Origin: Helochares maculicollis
Taxonomy: Eukaryota > Arthropoda > Insecta > Coleoptera > Hydrophilidae
Assembly (NCBI GenBank): GCA_033557835.1
Contig: JAWQRO010000463.1
Coordinates: 1 to 38,542 of the forward strand
Direction of reading: 5' to 3'
DNA length: 38,542 nt
Part shown: piece after piece, positions 12,070 through 24,380 of the stretch
Layout: the number at the start of each line of letters is the position of its first letter
Position numbering within the stretch: position 1 is the first letter of the stretch
Made by a program: the position numbers and the translations under genes
The notes under the pieces: generated by a model
Databases searched by the model: none
Told to the model about the DNA's origin: nothing
Seen by the model: the letters and a program-made list of their open reading frames with translations, nothing else

Positions 12070-15000
12070 ATGTACAATGTGCCGTAAGTGACAAAAAAGC
12101 TATAAGATCATTTGAATATTTAACCAGGTACGGTAGAATGTGAGTTGTAAAATTTACTAATTTGAAGTTAGAAAAACATTAGTTACTTGAACACTTAGAA
12201 AGCATATACTGTTCTACAATGCTATAAGGCCAATACCAATATTTATCTACTGACATTTAATTACTGATTACAATGTAGATTCTATGGTTATTTACTTATT
12301 AGTAACCTTAAGTGACATAAAACCAATCAGAAAGCGTATGCAATTTTTATACCACCTTTTTTCGCTAATATATAGGTTTATAGTTGTAAAAATTTTTAAC
12401 TTTATAAAAGGTCGGCAAAACCAAAAACTGCTGCGACTTCTGTTGATCAGTATTGTACTTCAAATTTATGCTTATAAAACAATTTAATACTACATGCTTC
12501 ATTTAATAACAAATATCTCAGCTAAAGTATAGACAGAATATATAAACGCGCAAATGAAGCTAGTAATCCACATACAAAGTCTCGACGCTTTTCCTAACAA
12601 CTTTTCAGTCAGTTAATGAACAGCTGGTTTTTTTCTTATAAAATATATAAAATGTCACCAAGCTGAAGAAAATTGCTCACACAGGGCATTTAATATAAGC
12701 GCTTGAAATTATAACAAACTGTTTAAATTTAAGGATAATTGAGAAAATGTTCAAGAAATTATTTATTCCCTGTTAGGTTTTCTATCCACGTCAACTACGT
12801 GTTCCTCGGCAATCTTACCCTAAAGAAAGCGCGTCAAAAAGAGAGACGTGGAGTAGCAAATTTTCTAAACCTCCCCAGGGAACTACACGCAGAACACTAC
12901 GTCATATTCCTCGACTACTTGATTAAAATGATGTAACGAATAAAGAAGTGCGAAGCAGAATTAACATGCTTATATAAATTTATATTTTTGCACTACTTCC
13001 TTATGGACAAAACGGAAAAGAAGATTTCGCCTTTTCTTTATCTGTCTTGCAAGTTTCAGCATTTTTTATTTCATTGCTCGCTCTCTGTCGCTTGCATCTT
13101 TTATTTCTGTTGCTCTATAGATGGCTCTTTATCTCTGTTTTATATATACACATACACTCTTGCAAATATTATGAATTTCAATGTTTTAGCTTTATTAAAT
13201 TTTGCTCGGTGCACTGGCAAGGTTGCGCCAAGTATGTTAATTTAGTGCCGAACTTATTCTTAACACCTGGAGGAAGGATGAAAAAATAAAGCACAAAACC
13301 GGGAAGCCCCTTCCTGACTTTTGATCGTGCTTAATACCAAAATATATGGCTGCAAATATAGTAGCTGGGCGCATGCTGCTTAGTAGGTTAATAACGTAAC
13401 TTTAAATCATTTCGGTTTAATATTTTTGCAGCTTTTGTTGCGTTGAAAAATGATTTAAGAGCTAACTGCCTCAATTAAAGCAAAACATTTACATTTCTCC
13501 CTACTTTCGTTTGAAAAAATACGATCGTATTTAGGGTTAGATTTTGTCTTTCTTAAGGTAAAAATAAAGCAGAACTAAATTTATTCTGAAAACAAGGCTT
13601 TATAGAGGTCCTTTAAATCAAGTAAATGCTCTAGCACATTTTCCAGAGTGTGCTTATCCATAAGTAAGTTAATTTAATGCCTAAGCCTTCGGCTTAGTAC
13701 GGTAACTTATTTAGAAATACAAACAAATTTTGCGATAAAGTTATGGCATAAATTTGATACATTTTAATCACTCACTACATAATTGCGTACCGCACATCGT
13801 TAAGCTCCATAGAAATAATTAGTTTGTCAACATGTAGCTTGCAGATTTTTTCAATTGCACAAAGAAATGATTGCTTAGCAAAGAAACTATTGCTTAACTC
13901 GTCTCTCCTTCAACGTTAAGCTTCTACAACAAAACGTAAAATTTAACGTAAATTAATTTTAATTTAATTTCACATACGTGTTCGCCTTAGCGACCTAGTT
14001 AAGTTGCATAAGAGGAAGTTAGTTGTGCGCTAGGGTAATGTAGTGTTCTTGTTTCTACGATTGAATTGCTAATGGCTATTTGTATTCTGTAGTTATTGTG
14101 CTCCAATGCACCGAGAGTGTTCAAATTCTTACCAGTTAAATATCATTCTTGATTAATAGTAACGTTGTAGCTCTGATCAAAGTTTGTTTTGCACTATATC
14201 AAAGGCATTGTTCGAATGTTTAACATCAAACACTCAATGCAGGCAATTTATTACATACCGAGCTAAACCAGCGCAACCGCATATTTAGAGCCCTTGTGTC
14301 AAATGTTAAAATTACCGCTGACATTGGTAACCTTATAGTCATAGATATTGATTAGCGGCAAATTTTAGCGGATAGCAATTTCGTTTTATCTCCCAGCAAC
14401 AACAGCGCGTACAATGAGCAAACTTATTGCTCAGCCTCAATAAACTTGCGTGTTAGTTTGACTAAACTGTCTTGTGGCGGCTGAACTTTGCCTATGGCAT
14501 GCCTATGATAATTGGGATTTGCCTAAGGACGTCTTTGAAGTACCAAAAAGATATACCTTCTATAACTGTTTATAAGACATTATAATAAGGAATCGAGGAA
14601 AGTGAAATAAAACAAGGAAATTTATACGCTTGAGAGTTGTTGTTAAAAAATGCGGAGAAGCTTCAAGACACGGTTGTTCAAAAGTTATGGGCTGAGAGTT
14701 ATGTGAGCGTTTCTTACGGAAGAATACACAAAAATTTTAAATAGGATGCACTCTTTAAAAGTACTTTGAATGAATCGAATGGCTTCATATTATATTTATA
14801 TTTTACAATATCAATAGAATTGTTTTAAAGTGTTCAAGCGAATATTTGTATAAGTATAATGCAAGTAGTACATTTTTGGTTTAGATAAAATCGATAAGTA
14901 TAATAATGTAACATAATCTTATTTAAAAATGTTATAGTAAGCTTATTAGGAAATAGTGACATCTAGTTTTGAGCTAGTGGCGTTGTGTAAGTATATTATG

Positions 15001-17094
15001 AACATCTAAATAATCAAACCTACAGTCATTACATAAAAGTCTATCTATATTTGGTCCCATATTATATACTATTAGTTACTCTTTCAATATGCCGTTGCGG
15101 AAACATAAATTATTTGATTGTCGTGCACAATACCGGCTTCTTACTAAAGACTATACTTAATGCAAAAAACCTGCTTAAATTAGATTTTCCAAGAACAAAT
15201 AGTTGTTTTCATTAGCTCAGGAGAAGTAGGCAAAGAAACGTTTTGCTCGGCTCAGTATATCTGTAACTTAAAAGCAAAAAGACTGCTAATTTAAAATTAT
15301 TTTCTTAATAAATAAACAAATACGATCATAAAATTAGAATTTTACTGAACTTAACTTTCCCAAACAAGATAATAGGCATATTTTCTGATATTTACGCGGA
15401 CATACTGAAAAACTAACTTGAAGTTATATAAATGTTGACAAAGTGATTAACCAATTTGACTTAAAATATATGCATAAATATGCGAATGTATATTATAGCA
15501 TACTGGTAGATTTAATATTAAAGAAACAAGACAGAAAATAAAGTTTCTGAAAGAGTAAAGAAAAAAGATTTAACAGAAACATTAATAACAGCATATCAAT
15601 AGATACAAGTCTTTACGATAAGATTTCTCAAGTGTGCATGGCACCAGTAGGCAAAGTTGGAACAATATATGAGCTCCAAAAGTTGGTACTTTAGGAATTA
15701 AAGAACTTATGTGGTTTTATAAAAACGATGAGTTTGAAAATAAAATAGAGAGAAAATCTTGTCAGAATACAAAATGATTTGATCTTATAATATGTGGTAT
15801 TTTATGCAATTCTTAATGGGAAGTACATAGAATTAAAAAATATACGGATTTAAATAATGTCATTGCTAAAACTTTGATGGTGAATAAGAATTATAAACGG
15901 AGGCATGGAGCAGAATGAATGCATCAATAGCACCGATAAATAACACAGTAGACAACGACGGTCGCTACCAATTGCTTCAAAATTATTTTATATTAATTTA
16001 TTCAAACATTATTCCTAATATTCAAATCTGATAATCTTATTCAATCAACAAAAAATCTCTAAAATGTAATAGCTTAAAAACAAAACTAAAGCAAATGTTG
16101 TAGTTGATGAGCTTTAAAGTTGAGTTTAATGGTTTAAAATTTTATTTAGAAATTCTGATAGAAGGTCAAGAATTAAGATAAACAAGTTTCTCTGGATAAA
16201 AAGATCATATTTTCATAGAAATTACAGTATATACATATTAAAGTTTCACTTGGTGAATAAGGCTTAAGAAACTAGCGTAGTCATGAAACGAAGACACTTT
16301 TGCTTCGCTTACTCTCAATTTGCAAAGTTTGCGTACTCTTCAGCGTCAAATCAAATACATAAAACGAAAGGAACACGAATAAAACCATAAAAGTCGTAAA
16401 CTGTTATAACTTGTCAGTCTGTTTATTTTCAAGAAATATTTGAGTTTTTACTCTTTAAAATATCTAACAAGTTTGAAATATCATGAATGCCAAACATGAA
16501 TCAATCTGGCTTTAACTTTTAATTCCAAGGCTAAACTTACTAAAGAACGAATGTCAAATTTTAGATTATTGAAGACAGGGCCCATAATAACATGCATTTA
16601 ATGTTTAACAAGGTAAAATTGTAGCTTCAGAGAACGAATAGAAATATTTAAATTTAAAAAACTAAGCTATTAAAAAGTATTGCTTGTTATATAAAGAGAA
16701 TGCGCAAAAAATATCATCAAAAAGTCACTTAGGAATCTTCAAGTACCACATGTTTAAATTGAAGAAATCCGATATTAAGTTTTTATATAGCCTATGATAT
16801 GTTAGTTTAAATTTTATAATTAGTTTTCTATTTATATAACATATTTTGACCTTCCAAAGTATATTGGTGATCAGCGTAATACGTTAGCACTTATAAGAAA
16901 TTAGAAGTTTTTGAGGTTTTGAATTCATGGCATTTACATAAATTCAGCTAGTAAAAATCCAGAGAGGGAAGACAAAACAAAAGAATATACATATATTTTT
17001 TGAAAGAATGAAATTGTACAGCACATGTACAAATCAATTACTTCAAATGCTGTCTATTGAAAATAGCACAATAAGCAATAGGGACTCCTGTTTC
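12065..17094. other. very AT-rich noncoding stretch, no gene seen
   Basis: No supportable gene or element. Several open frames near 12284-13289 are short, hydrophobic products of T-rich sequence and two of them overlap each other. A compact hairpin CTAAGCC-TTC-GGCTTAG is at 13681-13697. From about 14500 to 16900 the sequence is the most A+T-rich of the window, with a modest excess of A over T on the plus strand (104 A versus 66 T in 15541-15780). Nothing else was seen. Confidence 0.6.
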
Positions 17095-17480
17095 TTCAAC
17101 CCTTCATCTAGCATCCCTCTCCTCGAAGCATGAGTAAGTCCTTGTGTGGCGCATACCTAATTTATAGGCCACTTAATTCATACTCGTTCGACATGAGAGG
17201 ATTTAAATTTTCTGCAGGCGTGTGGGGAAGACATACGGTGACTCCTGAAATTACCATGTACATCCAATTTCAATCACCAATCACTTTGTGCGAGAGTGAC
17301 TCGTGCAATTAATCACAGTGACCGTTAATTGTGGACTGTTATCATTCGGGCGTAAGTGCATAGCTCATAATAATTAGCGTGCGCTGTTGGACGTGGAGTT
17401 TCACGCTTTGCAGGTTGGTGCTGCCGCTGACGTAGACATAGGACGTGTTTAAGTCTCTGTGACATTTGGGAATTGGCTGC
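17095..17480. promoter_or_regulatory. candidate regulatory island
   Basis: GC-richer, varied sequence flanked by AT-rich DNA. It contains AATTAATCACAGTGACCGTTAATT (paired TTAATT-type words around a CACAGTGACC core), ATCATTCGGGCGTAAGTGC, AATAATTAGCGTGCGC, GACGTGGAGTTTCACGC and TGCCGCTGACGTAGAC. A 60-codon open frame at 17130-17312 (+) starts with a true ATG but is unrecognised and of chance length. I favour a regulatory element over a gene, on composition only. Confidence 0.22.
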
Positions 17481-18359
17481 ATTTGTTTCGATTACATTTG
17501 GATTGCATGGGATTTATGGCTTACAGTATTTTATTTGCCCGCTTTAATCCATTCAAGTTTATTTTGGTAAAAGCAAAAGCTAAATTAAGTCCTGTTTTAT
17601 TTTGATTAATATTTATTAGCTCTACTTGTGGTATTTACTTTAGTGCAGCATATTGAACTTTGAGAGAATAGGTATACCGGGCACGAGTCGTCAAGAATAG
17701 TCCTAATATTTTCAGCAAATTACATCAATTCTTTCATATATTTTAATGAGACATATGTTTATAATTTATATAAAACAACTACTTGTTATCATTTACAAGA
17801 GATACCTCACTACCTTATTATTCTACACTTGATAAATTATTACCTGTACACTTAAAATCGATAAAACTCGAAAATTTATGAACGGTAAATTACTGGAAGT
17901 TACCAAAGAGGAATAATTAGAAAACAATTTATAGGGGTTGAACCTACAGCGACTGATGAATGCTTAACATTTGTGTTAGGCGCCAATTTGACGTGCACTA
18001 TTACAACTTTACGCGATGAGGTGTTTCTGACGAGGGTTAACGCCGACTATTTTCCACTGTGGATCTTTCTTTCGCACTTAAATGCAAAACACTACTTTCA
18101 CGGAGTTCTAGCACAACAAACGTAATTTGTATGTATTTCCTTTCGTCATACAGAGAATTTTTCATTGCCTTTCATCGGGTCTTAAATTGTTCAAATCTGC
18201 AAAGAAGCCGATACGTGCACTTTTCTTAAAGGATTGCGCAGAGCAAAAGTAAATAACAGAAAGGAAACGTACATTATACAAAATGCCATTGAGAGTGAGT
18301 ACACCAATTCGCTTGTGCATGTTGTAGAATAAATTATATGCTATATACTTTACTTTGTC
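17481..18359. other. noncoding stretch, no gene seen
   Basis: Nothing supportable. A short CG-containing patch at about 17975-18070 (GGCGCCAATTTGACG, TTACGCGATGAGG, AACGCCGAC) may be part of the neighbouring islands. The minus-strand 105-codon frame (18162-18479), the longest in the window, runs through here; it shows no domain or signal peptide I recognise, and about one frame of that length is expected by chance. Confidence 0.5.
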
Positions 18360-18530
18360 ACTTTGTTGAGACCTTGAAGCAAGATTGAGGCGAGGCGGTG
18401 CGCAGAGGTAGCAGCGTCTCGACGAGGGGCGTCGGCGACCGATTTGCTTTGAATAAAGGGCGTGATGGTGTAGTACCAAAAAAGGGTAGCTAACGTGTCG
18501 CGTAGGTTCAGACTTCCTCTCAATTTGTTT
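18360..18530. other. CpG-rich island
   Basis: The densest CG cluster of the window: words GGCGAGGCGGTGCGCAG, GCAGCGTCTCGACG and GGGGCGTCGGCGACCG fall within about 60 bp (18388-18440), in a background with few such runs. Two minus-strand frames are open across it, as expected where stops (AT-rich words) are rare. It could be a promoter, a 5' exon of a noncoding RNA or an enhancer. No core-promoter motif pair decided between these. Confidence 0.3.
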
Positions 18531-19760
18531 ACTCTATTCACTTTTTATATTGCCTTCTGAAACAAAAATGTACTTTAGACACGCGAATTACGTGCGCTTG
18601 TACTGCCTATAAATCATTCTAGTGCACATAAATATCGTTTATTTTAGAATGCACTTTTCACTGAAATTATTTATGGTTTTCAAGGAAATGAAATAGACAT
18701 TTCCAATATACATGTTCGGCAGTTTGTTCTTTTTCTCTTCTTTATCACGCTAGTGGCCCTCTTTCTCACTCTTTTGGGTTATGTATAACATTTTAGTGTA
18801 TATGTACGCTTTTGTGGAATTACCGACGAGAAGTTGGAATAAACCTATGTAGATGTTTATCAAATTCTATTTGAAAATGTTGCATACGTACAAAAAGCCG
18901 TGTCAAATTTACTGTTCAGAGCAGAAATCAAAGCCAGGCATATGCTTAATTGAGAAATACATGTTGGATATATTTGGAAGATGAAGAATATAAAGAACTT
19001 TTAAAAATCGTGATTTAAGTTGATTTATTTCAAACAAGCTTTAATTAATACTTAGCATTCCCCTCTAGAGAATCTACTATTCCGTTGGTAAAGAAATTTA
19101 TAATTTGACAATAATCATCATGAGCAACACTCCAACAACAAATTAAATGCTAAATGTGATTCATACAACACAGATGGTATTTTTTATTATTAAGTATCAA
19201 TCTAACAATACATGTATCTGCAATCCATTATAACATGATCTGTAAGGTTTTAAGTTTTCTGATTTTATGTTTTATTTATATAGTTTTTAGAATGCATGAA
19301 AAGAATATTTTTTTAATTATTGCGTAACATAGTATTTACGGAATTCTGCAATGTATGTCAGTTTTACCCCTTTTTACATATTTTCTAAGCTTTAACGAGT
19401 TACTAAGCATAATAATTGTGAGAAGTCGAGTCTAAGCAAATATAAAATTTATGTTTTAAAAGCGTTATCATCGCCAATAAGATTCCAGATAATACAAATT
19501 GTCTTCTGAAAATGTCTTACTTAAACTACTAAGCAAATATCTGACAAAAAGCAACTAACTGCATGTGTTTCAATTTATTTAAGTCACCCTCTAATAATCA
19601 AACCAATCATTTCAATACTCCCTACAAATATGCCTCTTGATCTGGAAAACCAATACAAAACCCCTTCCAAGCTACAATAATTTGATGAACACAAGAGTGG
19701 AGAAAGAGATGTTATTGCCAGGAATCCACCAGTCCCACCACTTACGACTATAACACATTC
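18531..19760. other. AT-rich noncoding stretch, no gene seen
   Basis: No open frame of interest, no tandem repeat, no hairpin of note. Nothing supportable was seen. Confidence 0.6.
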
Positions 19761-20070
19761 CATTTCCGCAGGTAGGGACGTATGTAATGAAATAAAGCCA
19801 CAAAGCTGGGAACAAGCTTTCGGAGGGGAAAGACTTCTTGCGAAAGAGGGTTAGGGATGCAATCAGGCAGTATGGGGCGGCGCCGGTATGTCTGAGTGCA
19901 CTCATTACACAACTGTCCCCAACACCATCTAGTAACATGGTTTCGGCGCCCTTAACACTTGACTCTACTCCTTCCCGAAGATCTCCGACCAGTGTTACTC
20001 ACCCCTTCAACAAAGGAAGGCTGCAAGAAGCACTCTCGAAAACGCTCTCTGGGCTGCGACTAATTTAAAG
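19761..20070. other. GC-richer island open on both strands
   Basis: About half G+C over roughly 19,830-20,060, against about a third around it. It is open on the plus strand from about 19,800 to 20,068 (ORF call from 19,838, starting TTG; it includes one internal ATG) and on the minus strand at 19,672-19,938. The plus-strand product is basic and serine/threonine/proline-rich in the middle, with no known domain. A plausible 3' splice site, TTCCATTTCCGCAG, ends at about 19,771, but the reading frame just after it closes. It could be a noncoding-RNA exon, a decayed exon or a regulatory island. I cannot choose. Confidence 0.25.
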
Positions 20071-20503
20071 TATATTTATCCTTTCAAAAACGGACATGGG
20101 GTGAATTTCCAAAGCCGCGTTAGGACTTAGGATAAATTTCTTAGCATCAATTCGCATTCACATTGTATGCGCGACTTTATTGGCATACATTTTTCTCGTT
20201 TAAAACACTATGGAAAAAGAGCAGAGTACTAAAAAATAATGAAAACAGATGCGATTTTCTTTGTCTTAAGAGAAAAGCGACGCTCGTAGGTCAATTGCCG
20301 CCTGCAAAATTTTCATTTTTATGGACATTTCTGTAACAAAGACTAAACTATATCTCGAGAAGTTCTCAGGTTTATGAAAGGACGGTTGACGTCTCAGACT
20401 CAATTTTCTTTGCTTTCACGGCAAAGGCAATAAAAGTCTAAAAGCTATGAGTAAATTTTTTGCAAAGTAAAATTTATCAGAGTATACCTTCTTCGAGTGA
20501 AGT
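20071..20503. other. noncoding stretch, no gene seen
   Basis: No gene. A TGACGTCT word (CRE/bZIP-like) is at 20,387-20,394 and a GAGAAGTTCTC near-palindrome just before it. Nothing else was seen. Confidence 0.45.
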
Positions 20504-20534
20504 GCTTTCGCGCGATCGCGATCAGAGCGAAAGC
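20504..20534. repeat. CG-rich inverted repeat with inner palindrome
   Basis: Perfect 8-bp arms GCTTTCGC (20,504-20,511) and GCGAAAGC (20,527-20,534) flank a 15-nt centre that contains GCGATCGC; the 10-bp CGCGATCGCG palindrome overlaps the left arm. With two G-U pairs the RNA stem extends to 10 pairs. It stands out because both arms and centre are CG-rich in an AT-rich region. Possible roles are a protein-binding palindrome or a small RNA hairpin; neither is shown. Confidence 0.4.
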
Positions 20535-23500
20535 GTGAACTCATAAGTTAATTTCTTGGAAATGGAAAGGAATTTTCATAAATATGTGCATTTTAATTTT
20601 GCACAAAAACATCCATTTAAATTACTTAACTTAAAGAGAGTTGTAGGTCATAGCGTCATTCGACGCATATTTGTTTTTTACAATAAACTTTCTTACTATT
20701 TCGATTTCCAGCTATACAAAATAAGCGAAGCAGTTGTGATCAAGAAAAAATTCAACACTTATTTATTTACGAAAGTCAGAGACCATAGCCCAAAAATGCA
20801 GTAATATTAGCGCTGATCAAATCAAAATATATTTGGAAACAACGAAAGTATATTTTTCCGTAGTGTACAATTGAAAATCAAAAATATATTTCAAAAACTG
20901 TATTTTGATTTCTAAGGCTTTGGGAATTCTTAAATGTGACCAAATGTATGGAAACTAATTTTAGGCTAAAAGTATCAAGTTTTCAACTCAATTTTGCATA
21001 CAAAAATTTGAGCACTTCAGAGACAGTTTACAAATAACTAGGACAAAGAGTAAATACAATTTATATTTCTTTTATGAACTGCTTAGTAATTGAAGTCTAT
21101 TAGTCAGAGATGAAATTTTGAAGGTTACCAGATTCTATTTTGTGCATTGTGAAATAAGAGCATTTAATTGATATCGTTTACACTAAGCATACAAAAATAT
21201 TTTCTCTAATTGTAAAATAATTTAAAACACTGATCATTAAAATTTTACTAAATATTAATAATTTTAACTTTAAAAAAAGGTTAAATATTGAATAAAAGCT
21301 TTCTTACATAAATCTCAGCCTATTGTGAGGAAAGAAAAATATTTTACTTGAATGGTTGATTAATATGGTCAAAATATTTTGAAATCTGATAAAGGCAAAA
21401 CAAATTGAGGCACGTAGCTGACAAATGAGACAATGTAAAATAATGAAAATCTATATTTGTTAATTTTAAAACTGAAGCAGTCTTGCGAATACAAGACTCA
21501 TGAAAACCATCAGTTGCATTGTTAAGAATGCATTAAGGTAAAATGTTACTAACACTACCTTTTTAAATAACTTAGGTAGAAGTTATAAAGTAACTTATCT
21601 CAAAAAATATATATTACAGCCTTGGCTACTATATCAACTAAATTGTCTTAAAAGATGTCAACTGCGGACGTTATCTAAGTGCACATGACGAATTGGTGGG
21701 CCGGAATCATGACATTCTCAATTTACAGAACCTTACGTCCGATGTACGGCAATAGCCTTAAGAGTTCATAAATAAAATTTCGTTTTATTTTTAGAAAAGG
21801 AGATTCTTGCAATCTTAATCTAATTTTTATTTATTAAAATACTTCTTAAACATTTCTCTAAAATAAATTAGATCGAAAATTTCACGGTTCTAAAAAGTAA
21901 AACAGCTACTACTTCAATTCTAAGGCAAAGTAAACTAAAATCCACTAGATATTTTTTTCTTATCTCCTCAGCGATTGCTCAATACGAAGCTCAAAGAGTA
22001 GCTTTATAGAGAAAACTCAAAAGCAGTATCAGCAGGGTTGTTTTTAGTACTCCCATGTATTTCTGAATTTTATCTTATGATTTATGTATAAACTTTTTAT
22101 TGAACCGACTGAAGTCGACGAATCTCGAGAAGTGTATATAAATAAAAATAATCGGGATTCTGGGGCCGGAGCTTTGTATAGCGTTAGTAAAATAGAAAAG
22201 CGGCTTTTAAATTGTTGGCTAGCGAAAGCAAATTATGCAGCGTGAGCCGCAAGGGTGATTAATCTATGTCTCGAATGGTGCAAGCTCCGCTGTCACGAGT
22301 ATTATTGTTGGCGAACAGAAATTATCGATTATACATCCGTTTCTCTGTGTATGTTTTCCGATGATTGCTGTCAAAACTCGTTGAACTTTCAGTCGTGGTT
22401 AGATAAATCAGAAGTATTAAACTTTACCGAATTCCCTTTGAACTCTTCCCAGGCAATTCGAATTATTTTTACATCTCTTCAACTTCAATTGAAAACAAAA
22501 CAAAATAAATTCCACCAATATATTAATAACTAATACTAATAAGAGTAGAGCAGTTAAAGCATAATTTATCGTTTAATTTTGGAGTTGCATTTTTTGGTTG
22601 AAGTTCAAATAAAGGTTGTTTTCACAGCTATTTTGGCCTCTCAAAAACCATTGTAGCAAATGACGAAAAAATAAAGGCAATTGATTTATTTCCTAGTGGC
22701 ATTTTTCGTGCGAAGCGGAAGCACATTCTAGAAGAGAGAAGGCCAAGTCTACTCGGGAAAAATTTTAGAAATGCTCTTGGCCTGCGAGACCCCAGCGAAC
22801 GCAACTGTCACATCACGAAAGCATGTTTGATTGCGATAAAATACGAGTAAAGACGGTTCTCGAAGTGGAAGTGGGAAAGCTTGAAAAATTATTTTATGGG
22901 AAAAAATGTGGATCGATGCAGAAAAAATTTGTCACACTAATTTATTGGATAATGAAATGAAGGTTTAAATATTTAATATATTGGACTTATATTTTATCAG
23001 TAATTGCATCTATAAAACCCGAATAATTATGAATCAAAAACGCATCACAATAATATTTATATGTGGGCGGGACATAGCAACTATTTATATTCCTGAGTGT
23101 AGCTCAACTTTTGCCTAGTAAAAAATATATAATATCAAAATGGAAGTTACAGGAAAATTTGCTAGAGTTTAAATTAATGGCACTTTAGCTTTACTAAAAT
23201 TGTACTTTTAGTCCGTTACGCGAACGTGTTCCTGCAGTTAAAGCGATTTGAATACCAAGTATGAACTGTGAGTAATAGTTTGTTAAATAAAGAAGTACGA
23301 TGATCGTGTATTAAGACGCCCTTTTCCGAGATTTCACTAAATAATCCACAAAGTGTACAGAATAGAGAACATTCGTTCTTCGAAACTGTTATTCAAACTC
23401 TTCCCTGCATAGAAACTATTTTAGATGCGCAAAACGGGTCTGTAAGTGTTGCAATTTTGTTATCTCGAAGGAAAATCGGTCCCAGGTCTCCGCTAATGTA

Positions 23501-23689
23501 AGCGGGATAAGCCTTAAAGTAACGTTTTTATAATTAAATTTTGCTCCTAAAGAAGAAAAATGAAGGAAACATTGTCATCCCATTTTGGCTTGTAAAAAAT
23601 GTAAACTCAAATATTTTAAGCAAACCAATTACAGCCTAACTAACTGAAAAGGCTTTTTGCAACCCAATTCACGTTCCATCCACTGAGCG
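20535..23689. other. AT-rich noncoding stretch, no gene seen
   Basis: No supportable gene. The 22,255-22,533 (+) frame of 92 codons is cysteine-containing but starts at TTG and is unrecognised. A GC-richer patch at about 22,700-22,870 has arms AGGCCAAG (22,740-22,747) and CTTGGCCT (22,776-22,783), of chance significance, and a TATATAAATA word is at 22,135-22,144 with no clear initiator downstream. Confidence 0.5.
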
Positions 23690-24380
23690 ATGCTTTTGGC
23701 CGAAACTTAATTTTACATAATTGCACCCCTTTTGCTGCGTAATTTCGCGCCAGTATTATTTAAAATTTTTATCAAGCACTCACGACCGCATACTCGTTAA
23801 CTTCTTATCTATTCGCAATGTCTTTTGCACATTTGCCAATCCTAGCGAGAAGAATAACAATAAGAGAGCAGATAGATGCACAGGCTGCTTTAATATGCAT
23901 GTCGCATCCGTGGCGCGTCTTGAATGTTGAACAACGAAAAGTAACAGCCGCGACACGAGAACTCTTACATGAGTTCCGGTTTGCAGATTAAAAACATTTG
24001 TGTCTATATTGTCTCGAGAGAAAAAGGTAATGCACGGCCTTTTGTCGCACGCTAAATGAAGATAAAAACATCAATTGTCCTTTTGGAATGAAAACAGTTT
24101 CTCCTAGCACAATATCAATACAAGTAAATGGCAGGCTGCTTGAATGGACGCCCGTCGTCGTTACGAAAAGGCGGAGTAATCACTTAGGTTTATATACACG
24201 ATGTTATTAGAGAATGCACTGTTGGACGACAATGAGGCTAATAAGACTGAATTGCGTCGGCCGTCGATTCTAAGTACATTAATCTAAAAATCATTACATG
24301 TCTAGGATTGTCAGGAGGTATTGTGAAGTTTGCTAACACGGCGTTTGTTGACAGTTATTTGAATTATCATTTTTGTATTT
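23690..24380. promoter_or_regulatory. long candidate regulatory island
   Basis: The longest run of varied, CG-containing sequence in the window. It includes TAATTTCGCGCCAG, CATCCGTGGCGCGTC, ACAGCCGCGACACGAG, ACGCCCGTCGTCGTTACG, AAGGCGGAGTAATCAC and TTGCGTCGGCCGTCG. Interspersed are ACAAT/ATTGT words of the SOX type (ACAATAAG, ACAATATC, GACAATGAGG, ATTGTCAGG, TATTGTG) and a GTACATTAATC homeodomain-type word. No long frame crosses it; the 23,721-23,930 (+) frame covers only its left edge. This texture is typical of conserved noncoding DNA near insect developmental genes, but conservation cannot be seen from one sequence. Confidence 0.27.

Noticed and set aside
12452..12462. 11-nt match to the start of insect miR-305
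   Set aside because: The match ends after 11 nt and flanking sequence does not fold into a precursor-like hairpin that I can see.
13681..13697. Tight hairpin CTAAGCC-TTC-GGCTTAG, considered as a terminator or small RNA
   Set aside because: Several 7-bp stems with short loops are expected by chance in 38 kb, and no U tract or gene end is adjacent.
18162..18479. Longest open frame in the window, 105 codons on the minus strand, overlapped by another minus-strand frame at 18,350-18,541
   Set aside because: No recognisable domain, signal peptide or neighbour context. About one frame this long is expected by chance, and local CpG richness removes stops in several frames at once.
22740..22783. AGGCCAAG/CTTGGCCT inverted repeat as a transposon end or microRNA precursor
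   Set aside because: Dozens of 8-bp inverted repeats with loops under 35 nt are expected by chance here; pairing does not extend.
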